A DNA stretch of 64,000 nucleotides, taken from positions 1-64,000 of the forward strand of contig JAZMZI010000084.1 of the NCBI GenBank assembly GCA_045585895.1. Direction: 5' to 3'. The notes under the pieces are model-generated. The model did not search any database. It saw only the letters and a list, made by a program, of their open reading frames with translations, and was not told where the DNA came from. Made by a program: the position numbers and the translations under genes. Below are positions 28,662 to 35,773 of the stretch, piece after piece; the first letter of the stretch is position 1, and each line of letters starts with the position of its first letter. Origin of the DNA: SVTX01 sp045585895. GTDB lineage: Bacteria; Bacillota; Clostridia; Oscillospirales; CAG-272.

Positions 28662-30506
28662 TTAGTTGTTGTTTTCTGCGGCTCTGCGCGCCTTGACCAT
28701 TTCTCTCATACGGATACTGGTGTCAAGTATCTTCTTGCGGAGACGGATAGACTTGGGAGTAACCTCGATAAGCTCGTCGTCTGCGATAAACTCAATAGCT
28801 TCCTCAAGGGAGAAGATCTTGGGAGGAGTGAGAAGGAGCTTTTCATCGGCGCCCGCGCTGCGGATAGCGGTGAGATGCTTTTCCTTACAAGGGTTAACAG
28901 AAATATCGTCGTTCTTGGGGTTTTCACCAACGATCATACCCTCGTATACCTCGGTCTGAGGACCAACGAAGAGCTGACCGCGCTCCTGAGTATTATAAAG
29001 ACCGTATCTTGTGGTAACGCCTGCCTCGCTTGCAACGAGAGCACCGGTAAATCTCATAATGATACCACCTCTGTGAGGCTGATAGCCGTCAAAGAGAGTG
29101 TTAAGAACTCCTTCTCCGTGGGTTGCGGAAAGGAACTCGGAACGATAACCGAACAAGCACCTTGAAGGAATGCTGTATTCAATTCTCATACGGCTTCCCA
29201 CAGGGTTCATCTCGATAAGGTCACCCTTTCTCTGTCCGAGCTTTTCAATGACCGCGCCGACATATTCGGTGGGAACGTCGAGGGTTACTCTCTCCATAGG
29301 CTCACACTTAACGCCGTCAATCTCCTTAAGAATTACCTTGGGGTTTGAACAAGTAAGCTCATATCCTTCGCGGCGCATATTCTCGATAAGAATGGAAAGG
29401 TGCATTTCTCCTCTTCCCGATACGATAAATTCGTCGGTGGTATCACCGTCGCGAACACGGAGAGAAACGTCGCGGAGAAGCTCGCGGTAAAGTCTTTCAC
29501 GAAGCTGACGGGAGGTTACGAATTTACCCTCCTTACCTGCGAGAGGGCTGGTATTTACCGCAAAGGTCATTTCCATAGTAGGCTCGCTGACCTTAACGAA
29601 TTCGATAGGTTCAGGGTTTGTGGTTGCGGTAAGCGTGTCACCGATAGAGATATCACCTGCTCCCGAGAAGCATATGATATCACCCATTTTTGCGCTATCT
29701 ACCTGAACTCTCATAAGTCCGTCAATCTGGAAGAGCGCCACTACCTTGGTTCTTCTGGGCTTTTCATCGGGCTTGTGGTAGTTGCAAACAAGTACTTCCT
29801 GATTTACCTTAATAGAACCGCGCTCGATTCGACCTATACCGATACGTCCGACGTATTCGTTGTAGTCGATCGAGGAAACGAGCACTTGAAGGTCACCGTC
29901 GGGTTCACCCTCGGGTGCAGGAATATAATCAAGGATAGTATCAAACAAAGGGGTGAGGTCTGTTCCCTCCTCAAGGGGGTCGTAGGTAGCCGTGCCCGAG
30001 CGTCCCGAGCAATAAAGCATGGGAGAATCAAGCTGCTCGTCATTCGCACCAAGATCGATAAGAAGTTCAAGGATCTCGTCCTCAACTTCATCAAGACGCG
30101 CGTCGGGCTTGTCTATCTTATTTATGCAAACGATGACCTTGTGGTTAAGCTCAAGAGCGCGCTTTAAAACGAAGCGGGTCTGAGGCATAGGACCTTCTGC
30201 CGCGTCAACGAGGAGGATAACTCCGTTTACCATCTTGAGAACACGCTCTACCTCGCCGCCGAAGTCTGCGTGTCCGGGGGTGTCGACTATATTTATCTTT
30301 ACGTCCTTGTAATGAACCGCGGTGTTTTTCGCAAGTATGGTAATTCCTCTTTCCTTCTCGATATCATCCGAGTCCATAACGCGCGTTACGGTTTCCTGAT
30401 TGTCTCTGTAAATACCGCCCTGCTTGAGCAGTCCGTCAACGAGGGTGGTTTTGCCGTGGTCAACGTGGGCGATTATCGCAACATTTCTTAAATCTTCTCT
30501 TACCAT
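28662..30506 (-). CDS. typA: Ribosome-associated GTPase TypA/BipA
   Basis: The chosen start (614 residues, MVREDLRNVAIIAHVDHGKT) has AAAGGAG 5 nt upstream; longer forms lack a site. Translational-GTPase motifs are AHVDHGKTTL, DTPGHADFGGEVERVL and CINKIDKPDAR. An EF-G-like domain III/V and the BipA-specific C-terminal domain follow (for example PTEYVGAVIEKLGQRKG and FTGALVASEAG). TypA assists 50S assembly and stress adaptation. Length is standard. Confidence 0.97.
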   Translation of the reverse strand: MVREDLRNVAIIAHVDHGKTTLVDGLLKQGGIYRDNQETVTRVMDSDDIEKERGITILAKNTAVHYKDVKINIVDTPGHADFGGEVERVLKMVNGVILLVDAAEGPMPQTRFVLKRALELNHKVIVCINKIDKPDARLDEVEDEILELLIDLGANDEQLDSPMLYCSGRSGTATYDPLEEGTDLTPLFDTILDYIPAPEGEPDGDLQVLVSSIDYNEYVGRIGIGRIERGSIKVNQEVLVCNYHKPDEKPRRTKVVALFQIDGLMRVQVDSAKMGDIICFSGAGDISIGDTLTATTNPEPIEFVKVSEPTMEMTFAVNTSPLAGKEGKFVTSRQLRERLYRELLRDVSLRVRDGDTTDEFIVSGRGEMHLSILIENMRREGYELTCSNPKVILKEIDGVKCEPMERVTLDVPTEYVGAVIEKLGQRKGDLIEMNPVGSRMRIEYSIPSRCLFGYRSEFLSATHGEGVLNTLFDGYQPHRGGIIMRFTGALVASEAGVTTRYGLYNTQERGQLFVGPQTEVYEGMIVGENPKNDDISVNPCKEKHLTAIRSAGADEKLLLTPPKIFSLEEAIEFIADDELIEVTPKSIRLRKKILDTSIRMREMVKARRAAENNN

Positions 30507-30648
30507 ACTTACTCCTTTAATATTACAAAAAATTCTGTTTTCTACCAAATATATATTTTATCATATTTTTCACAAAAAATAAATTGAAAGAAATGACGAT
30601 ATTTAACAAAATTTTATTATCAATTTGTGCAACTTGACACATTTGTTA

Positions 30649-30677
30649 TTGACAGAGCAAGGGTTCCGTGATATACT
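30649..30677 (+). promoter_or_regulatory. Promoter of the DUF4091 gene
   Basis: TTGACA (30649-30654), 17 bp, TATACT (30672-30677), ending 30 bp before the start codon. A second TTGACA occurs 15 bp upstream. Confidence 0.75.
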
Positions 30678-30707
30678 ATAAAAGTAGACTTATTTTTGGA
30701 GGACGTT

Positions 30708-32369
30708 ATGTTAAAAACAAGGATCACTTCTTCCCTTGAGAACTGTTTTGTCGATCAAAAAATCGAAGATTTTCATAGATTGGAAAGACTTACCGCGCTG
30801 AAAAACGAGCGCATTTCATTCCAATTGCTTATGCAGATGGACGAGCCTTGCGACCCTATACGCGCACGGTTTTCTTATAAGCTTGACGGGTCTCTTGCAA
30901 AACTTGCAACCGTTCGTGAAGTTGTCAACGTTCCCGTAACGATGCCCGCAATTCCCTGCGTTGAAAATGACAACTATCTCCGTTGCACACCCGGACTTTA
31001 TCCTGACCTCCTGCTTCCTCTGCGCTACGAGAATACGCTCCCCGTCGTAAAAGGAATTCTTTCGGCTTTCTGGATAGAGATTGACTTGCGCTATGCCCAA
31101 AACGTCCTTGCGAGTGAACACAAGCTGAACGTTTCCGTATTTAATAACGCAGAAACCGTTTCGAGTGAAGATATAGTGATCGATCTTATCGACGCGGCTC
31201 TGCCCGAACAAAAGCTTAAATTTACCGAGTGGTTTTACACCGATTGCCTTGCAAATTACTACGGCATTGACGTCTGGAGCGAAAGACATTGGGAAATAAT
31301 CGAAAACTTCGCCAAAACGGCGGTTTCAAACGGTATAAATATGCTTTTGACTCCCGTTTTTACTCCTTCGCTGGACACTTACGTTGGCGGTGAACGTCTT
31401 ACCACACAATTAGTCGGTATCTCACTTGAAAACGGTGAGTACGTTTTTGATTTTTCATTGCTTGACCGATGGATAGATATGTGCGACCGAGTAGGAATCA
31501 AATATCTTGAAATATCGCACTTTTTCACGCAATGGGGTGCAAAACACGCGCCGAAGGTAATGGCAACTGTCGACGGTGAATACAAAAAGATATTCGGATG
31601 GGAGACAGATTCTACTGATCCCGAATACACCCGTTTTCTCCGTCGGTTTATAATCGAATTGCTCGATTACATGAAGGCAAGAGGAGATGACGGAAGGTGT
31701 TATTTCCATATTTCAGACGAGCCTTCCGAAGAACACCTACAATCCTACAGCGCGGCAAAAGCAACTGTTGCCGATCTTTTGGAAGGATACACTATTATGG
31801 ACGCGCTTTCAAATTTTGAATTTTACAGTCAAGGTTTGGTAAAAACACCTATTCCCTCCAACGACCACATAAAACACTTCCTTGAAGCTGATATTGACGG
31901 ACTTTGGACATATTATTGCAGCAGTCAATGGAAGGACGTTTCAAACAGATTTCTTGCAATGCCCTCCTACCGTAACCGTTCTATCGGTATGCAGATGTAT
32001 AAGTTCAATATAGTAGGATTCTTACATTGGGGCTATAATTTCTATAACAATCAAGGCTCCTACGACGCGATCAATCCTTATACTGACCTTTGCGGTGACG
32101 GTTGGGTTCCTGCGGGAGACACCTTCTCGGTATACCCTTCAGCGGACGGGGACGCCCTCGAATCACTGCGTATAACCGTTTTTTACGACGCTTTGCAGGA
32201 TATGCGGGCAATGAGCCTTGCTGAGTCACTTTGCGGCAAGGAACGAGTTTTAGAGGCAATTGAGACGGCGTTTGGAGGCGAGATATCTTTTGACAGGTGT
32301 GCGCGCTCCTCCGAGCAAATGCTCGCCGTCAGAAACGCGGTCAACGAGCTTATAAAGAACAATCTATAA
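30708..32369 (+). CDS. DUF4091-family glycoside-hydrolase-like protein
   Basis: The ATG at 30708 follows GGAGG with 5 nt spacing and gives 553 residues. There is an N-terminal beta-rich region (residues 1-165) and a TIM-barrel-like central region (about 170-470) with repeated aromatic/acidic motifs such as YLEISHFFTQWGAKHAP, CYFHISDEPSEEHL and HWGYNFYNNQGSYD. This is the pattern of DUF4091 proteins, which are often found with polysaccharide-use genes. Acid pairs near SDEP could be catalytic. There is no signal peptide, so it is cytosolic. It stands alone behind its own promoter. The substrate is unknown. Confidence 0.82.
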   Translation: MLKTRITSSLENCFVDQKIEDFHRLERLTALKNERISFQLLMQMDEPCDPIRARFSYKLDGSLAKLATVREVVNVPVTMPAIPCVENDNYLRCTPGLYPDLLLPLRYENTLPVVKGILSAFWIEIDLRYAQNVLASEHKLNVSVFNNAETVSSEDIVIDLIDAALPEQKLKFTEWFYTDCLANYYGIDVWSERHWEIIENFAKTAVSNGINMLLTPVFTPSLDTYVGGERLTTQLVGISLENGEYVFDFSLLDRWIDMCDRVGIKYLEISHFFTQWGAKHAPKVMATVDGEYKKIFGWETDSTDPEYTRFLRRFIIELLDYMKARGDDGRCYFHISDEPSEEHLQSYSAAKATVADLLEGYTIMDALSNFEFYSQGLVKTPIPSNDHIKHFLEADIDGLWTYYCSSQWKDVSNRFLAMPSYRNRSIGMQMYKFNIVGFLHWGYNFYNNQGSYDAINPYTDLCGDGWVPAGDTFSVYPSADGDALESLRITVFYDALQDMRAMSLAESLCGKERVLEAIETAFGGEISFDRCARSSEQMLAVRNAVNELIKNNL

Positions 32370-32375
32370 AAAAAC

Positions 32376-32407
32376 AAGGGGCTGGCTCATAACTGAGCCA
32401 ACCCCTT
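32376..32407. terminator. Hairpin terminator between DUF4091 gene and trxA
   Basis: A 14-bp stem (AAGGGGCTGGCTCA/TGAGCCAACCCCTT) has one non-pairing position on the plus strand that becomes a G-U pair on the minus strand. The minus side is followed by a T-run, so it chiefly ends the trxA operon but can serve both. Confidence 0.85.
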
Positions 32408-32413
32408 ATAAAA

Positions 32414-32728
32414 TTATATCGTTTTGTCAATAAATCCGTTTACTATTGTTTTGGAATTATATCCAATCAGTTTTCCGGCTACCTCGCCATTCTTGACAAT
32501 TACGAGCGTGGGAATACTGTCGATCCCAAATACCGTTGCAAGCTGACCTTCGTCGTCTACGTTGATCTTTCCGACGATTATATCTTCTCTTTCCGATGCG
32601 ATCGCATCGATGGAAGGAGCCAGCATACGGCAAGGTCCGCACCATTCTGCCCAGAAATCAAGAAGCACGGGTTTCTCACTCTTTATTACTTTTTCTTCGA
32701 AATTCGAGTTGGTAATTTCAATTATCAT
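32414..32728 (-). CDS. trxA: Thioredoxin
   Basis: This 104-residue classic thioredoxin has the active site WAEWCGPCRML (Cys30 and Cys33), the cis-Pro loop IDSIPTLVIVKNGE and the usual fold length. It reduces protein disulfides in the cytosol. It is the last gene of a minus-strand group with a ferredoxin:thioredoxin-reductase-like protein and the Sms Fe-S genes; a thioredoxin reductase lies upstream. A GAGG site precedes the ATG. Confidence 0.95.
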   Translation of the reverse strand: MIIEITNSNFEEKVIKSEKPVLLDFWAEWCGPCRMLAPSIDAIASEREDIIVGKINVDDEGQLATVFGIDSIPTLVIVKNGEVAGKLIGYNSKTIVNGFIDKTI

Positions 32729-32739
32729 TTCGGTTTACC

Positions 32740-32937
32740 TCATTTACTTTTGTAGTAAAGCATACAGTGGCAATATCCTTCAAAATCGGGATCCTTTATC
32801 TGTGCTTTGAATTCCTCGCACATACATCTGTACTCTTCTTTGTCCTCGCGCCGACAAGGGCAGAATCCTCCGCGCCTTTTTAGTCCTTCTTTGACGATGG
32901 CAACAAGCTCTTTATCGGGATTTTCGGTTATTTTCAT
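32740..32937 (-). CDS. Small ferredoxin:thioredoxin reductase catalytic (beta)-like protein
   Basis: This 65-residue protein has six cysteines in three pairs: CPC (26-28), CMC (38-40) and CHC (56-58), with the family endings GYCHCMLYYK. In ferredoxin:thioredoxin reductase catalytic chains these pairs hold a 4Fe-4S cluster beside a redox-active disulfide, and pass single electrons from ferredoxin to thioredoxin. The spacing (CPC-x9-CMC-x15-CHC) differs from the chloroplast form, and no alpha chain is nearby. It lies 11 bp upstream of trxA, its likely partner. Confidence 0.85.
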   Translation of the reverse strand: MKITENPDKELVAIVKEGLKRRGGFCPCRREDKEEYRCMCEEFKAQIKDPDFEGYCHCMLYYKSK

Positions 32938-32952
32938 CGTTATTTCCTCGCC

Positions 32953-33885
32953 TTACTTCAAAAATCCGTTGATGATCTCTTCCTCTGCCTGCTTTTCGTC
33001 AAGTCCGAGGGTCATAAGCTTTATAAGCTGTTCACCCGCTATCTTACCGATCGCCGCCTCGTGAATAAGTGAAGCTTCGGTGTTATTCGCAACGATCTTG
33101 GGGACTGCTACGACGCTTGCATTGTCCATTATAATAGCATCGCACTCGGTATGTCCCGAGCATTTTGCATTACCGACAACGTCGGAAATGAAGAGCTGGC
33201 GTGAGTTATCTTTTGCAACCGAACGGGAAACTACGTGTGTTCCGCAATCATCTCCACGAAGGTCGACCACAAATTCGGTCTCTGCAAACTGTGAGCCATG
33301 GGTCATTATCTTTTCATGGACGATAAGGGTCGACTTGCTTTCGAGAATCGCCTCGGTCTTTCTCTTGGTGGAGTCAACGCCCTTTATCTGCGTAGTCTCC
33401 ATTTCCATATAAGCTCCCTCGGCAAGCTCGACCACAGTGTGAGGATTCATAACGTTTCTTCCGTTTCCATCGCCCTCTCCGTAGTGTTTTTCGACGTATT
33501 TTACCTTTGCGTTCTTACCGACGTAAAAGCTATGGATGCCGCTGTGCTCGCTGTCCTGAACACCGCAATTGTGGATACCGCAGCCTGCGATAATGAGCAC
33601 ATCTGCGCCGTCTTCGATATGGAAATCGTTGTATACGACCTCACGAAGACCGCTTTCGGCAAGAATAACGGGAATGTGAACGCTTTCTCTCTTGCCTGCC
33701 GCCTTGATATAGATATCTATCCCCGGCTTGTCCGTCTTTTTTTCGATTATAATGTTTTCGGAGGATTTTTTATCGAAGGTATCGCCGTCGACACGGATAG
33801 AATAGGCTCCCGTGGGCACACCCTCAAGGTCTGCGACCTCGCGGAGCATATTGAGTCTCATACTGTCAAGCTTCTTCTCTGCCAT
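32953..33885 (-). CDS. SUF-like minimal Fe-S scaffold SmsB (SufB/SufD family)
   Basis: The 310-residue protein is much shorter than SufB (about 470) but matches the SufB/SufD beta-helix core: GCGIHNCGVQDSEHSG (residues 101-116), GRNVMNPHTVVEL, and GHTECDAIIMDNASVVAVP followed by LIHEAAIGKI. The conserved Cys, His and Glu of the C-terminal core (ECD and EAAIG) fit the Fe-S assembly site. It overlaps the ABC ATPase gene by one base (TAATG), so expression is coupled. A two-gene smsC-smsB unit without sufE, sufS or sufU nearby fits the SMS system described in anaerobes. Confidence 0.88.
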   Translation of the reverse strand: MAEKKLDSMRLNMLREVADLEGVPTGAYSIRVDGDTFDKKSSENIIIEKKTDKPGIDIYIKAAGKRESVHIPVILAESGLREVVYNDFHIEDGADVLIIAGCGIHNCGVQDSEHSGIHSFYVGKNAKVKYVEKHYGEGDGNGRNVMNPHTVVELAEGAYMEMETTQIKGVDSTKRKTEAILESKSTLIVHEKIMTHGSQFAETEFVVDLRGDDCGTHVVSRSVAKDNSRQLFISDVVGNAKCSGHTECDAIIMDNASVVAVPKIVANNTEASLIHEAAIGKIAGEQLIKLMTLGLDEKQAEEEIINGFLK

Positions 33886-34616
33886 TATTCTTCACCTCCC
33901 TGAGTAAATTTGCAGCCTGCCTGTGCTGAAAGGAGGTCGGGCAGAATATCGTTTTTCGCGCCGTATGCGGCAACCTTGCCGTCGGCAACAACAACGATCT
34001 TGTCGGCAATATCAAGTATTCTCTCCTGATGAGAGATTATCATAATACAGCCGTGGGTTCTTTCGTGCATCTTTTCAAAAACCTTGATAAGATTATTGAA
34101 GCTCCAGAGGTCGATTCCCGCCTCGGGCTCGTCGAAGATAGAAAACTTCGTGCCGCGCGCGTTTATCATAGCGATCTCGATTCTCTTAAGCTCGCCTCCC
34201 GAAAGCGACTCATTTACTTCTCTGTTTACGTACTCTTTAGCGCAAAGACCTACCTCGGAGAGGTATTTGCATGCTTCTGCAACCGAAATTTTGTTGCCTG
34301 CCGCAAGGGAAATAAGATCCTTGACGGTAATGCCCTTGAATCTTACAGGCTGCTGGAAGGCAAAACTGATGCCTGCCTTTGCTCTCTCTGTGATGGTCAT
34401 TTTGGTGATATCAACGCCGTCAAGCAGAATTTCGCCCGAATCGGGAATATAGATACCCGCGATAAGCTTTGCGAGGGTTGATTTTCCACCGCCGTTGGGT
34501 CCTGTTACAGCCACGAAACGGTCGTTTATAGTCAGACTTATATTATCTATAATTTTCGTTTCCTTTCCCGTGTCGGGATCGGTTACGGTATAGTTAAGAT
34601 TCTTTATTTCTAACAT
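33885..34616 (-). CDS. SUF-like ABC ATPase SmsC (SufC family)
   Basis: From the ATG at 34616 (243 residues, AAAGGA 7-9 nt upstream) this is a soluble ABC ATPase. It has Walker A GPNGGGKSTLA, a Q-loop AFQQPVRFKGITV, the signature LSGGELKRIEIA and Walker B FSIFDEPEAGIDLW. The DEPEAGIDLWS pattern with an Asp-Pro-Glu-Ala-Gly core is typical of SufC rather than of transport ATPases. It should power Fe-S cluster assembly on SmsB. The next gene, smsB, starts within its stop codon. Confidence 0.9.
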   Translation of the reverse strand: MLEIKNLNYTVTDPDTGKETKIIDNISLTINDRFVAVTGPNGGGKSTLAKLIAGIYIPDSGEILLDGVDITKMTITERAKAGISFAFQQPVRFKGITVKDLISLAAGNKISVAEACKYLSEVGLCAKEYVNREVNESLSGGELKRIEIAMINARGTKFSIFDEPEAGIDLWSFNNLIKVFEKMHERTHGCIMIISHQERILDIADKIVVVADGKVAAYGAKNDILPDLLSAQAGCKFTQGGEE

Positions 34617-34667
34617 ACTTTTTCCTTTCTTCAAAATATTTATATAAATGCATTATTTGCCAATGAT

Positions 34668-34696
34668 ATTCTACCATAAAACGATATATAAATCAA
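34668..34696 (-). promoter_or_regulatory. Promoter of the smsC-smsB-FTR-trxA operon
   Basis: On the minus strand TTGATT (34691-34696) and TAGAAT (34668-34673) are separated by 17 bp, about 50 bp before smsC. Confidence 0.65.
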
Positions 34697-34722
34697 TAGA
34701 TTTATAAAAATTTTTGCTATAT

Positions 34723-34756
34723 AAATGGGGAAGCTTCAACGAAACTTCCCCCATTT
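34723..34756 (-). terminator. Hairpin after trxB
   Basis: Arms AAATGGGGAAG and CTTCCCCCATTT pair with a one-base bulge directly after the trxB stop codon. The T-run is weak, so partial read-through into smsC is possible. Confidence 0.6.
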
Positions 34757-34757
34757 A

Positions 34758-35660
34758 TTAATCCAAATATCTGCAAGCGGCAAGGGCGGCGGTCGCGCCG
34801 TCTCCGCAAGCTGTGGATATTTGTCTTATATTTTTAGTTCTGCAATCCCCTGCTACGAAAAGTCCATCCGTAGTGGTGAAGCAATTCTCGTCGGAGACTA
34901 CGTAGCCTCTGTCGGAAAGTGAAACAAGATTTTTATAAGCCTCGTTTTCGGGTACCTGACCGATAGCAACGAACATTCCGTCAAGGTCAAGTCTGGTTTT
35001 TTCACCGGTAGCGGTGTTCTTTATAACGATGCCGCCGAAAACGTCGTTTCCGTGAATGGCTTCAACGGTACAACCGTAGATTATTTCAACGTTCTTTCTC
35101 TTTTTGAGAATTTCCGCAAGCTTTTCCTCGCCCGTAAGGAAATCCAGATTCTGAACGACGTATACCTTTTCGCATCCGTCGGAGAGCATGATCGCTTCCT
35201 GAAGCGCGGAATTTCCGCCGCCTATGACCGCAACGGTCTTACCTGCGTAAAAAGCTCCGTCACAAACTGCGCAGAAAGAGATGCCTTCACCTATAAAGTC
35301 CTCTTCTCTGTCGATACCGAGAAGTCGGTGGCGCGCGCCAGTAGCAAGAATTACGGTTTTGGACATATAGATATCGTCGCCTGCGTAAACGCAAAATACG
35401 CTTCCTTCTTTTTCTATGCCCGTAACCTCTGCCATATCGATCTCTGCACCCATTTCAATAGCTTGAGAGACCATTTTTTCAGCAAGCTCGTTACCGCTTA
35501 TCTGGTTATATCCGGGGTAGTTTTCAATCTTGGGGGAAAAGGTCATCTGACCGCCGAACGTACCCTTGTCGAGAACGAGAACGCTTTTATCCGCGCGTCG
35601 AGCATATATTGCGGCGGTAAGTCCCGCGGGACCCGCGCCGACAACTATCAAATCATACAT
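34758..35660 (-). CDS. trxB: Thioredoxin reductase-type flavoprotein
   Basis: The 300-residue protein has FAD-binding GAGPAGLTAAIYARRA at the N-terminus, the redox pair CAVC (near residues 132-135), a second nucleotide-binding loop GGGNSALQEA and the FAD end motif GLFVAGDCRTKNIRQ. The position that normally holds the His-Arg-Arg NADPH-phosphate clamp instead reads VVQNLDFLTGEEKL, so NADPH preference is doubtful and NADH or ferredoxin is possible. It lies 124 bp upstream of the Sms genes and should feed thioredoxin at the end of that group. It is about 110 bp downstream of the nrdD stop on the same strand. Confidence 0.88.
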   Translation of the reverse strand: MYDLIVVGAGPAGLTAAIYARRADKSVLVLDKGTFGGQMTFSPKIENYPGYNQISGNELAEKMVSQAIEMGAEIDMAEVTGIEKEGSVFCVYAGDDIYMSKTVILATGARHRLLGIDREEDFIGEGISFCAVCDGAFYAGKTVAVIGGGNSALQEAIMLSDGCEKVYVVQNLDFLTGEEKLAEILKKRKNVEIIYGCTVEAIHGNDVFGGIVIKNTATGEKTRLDLDGMFVAIGQVPENEAYKNLVSLSDRGYVVSDENCFTTTDGLFVAGDCRTKNIRQISTACGDGATAALAACRYLD

Positions 35661-35728
35661 TTTCTTAAATTCCTTTCTTTAAATCGGAATTAATTTCGGT
35701 TTCAAAAGCCTTTATAGCTTTTAAAATA

Positions 35729-35756
35729 GGGGAACCGCACAAGTGAGAGGTTCCCC
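35729..35756 (-). terminator. Terminator of nrdD
   Basis: Arms GGGGAACC and GGTTCCCC surround a 12-nt loop, with a TATTTTA run on the minus strand, 18 bp after the nrdD stop. Confidence 0.8.
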
Positions 35757-35773
35757 TTTCGCTATATCGTCAA

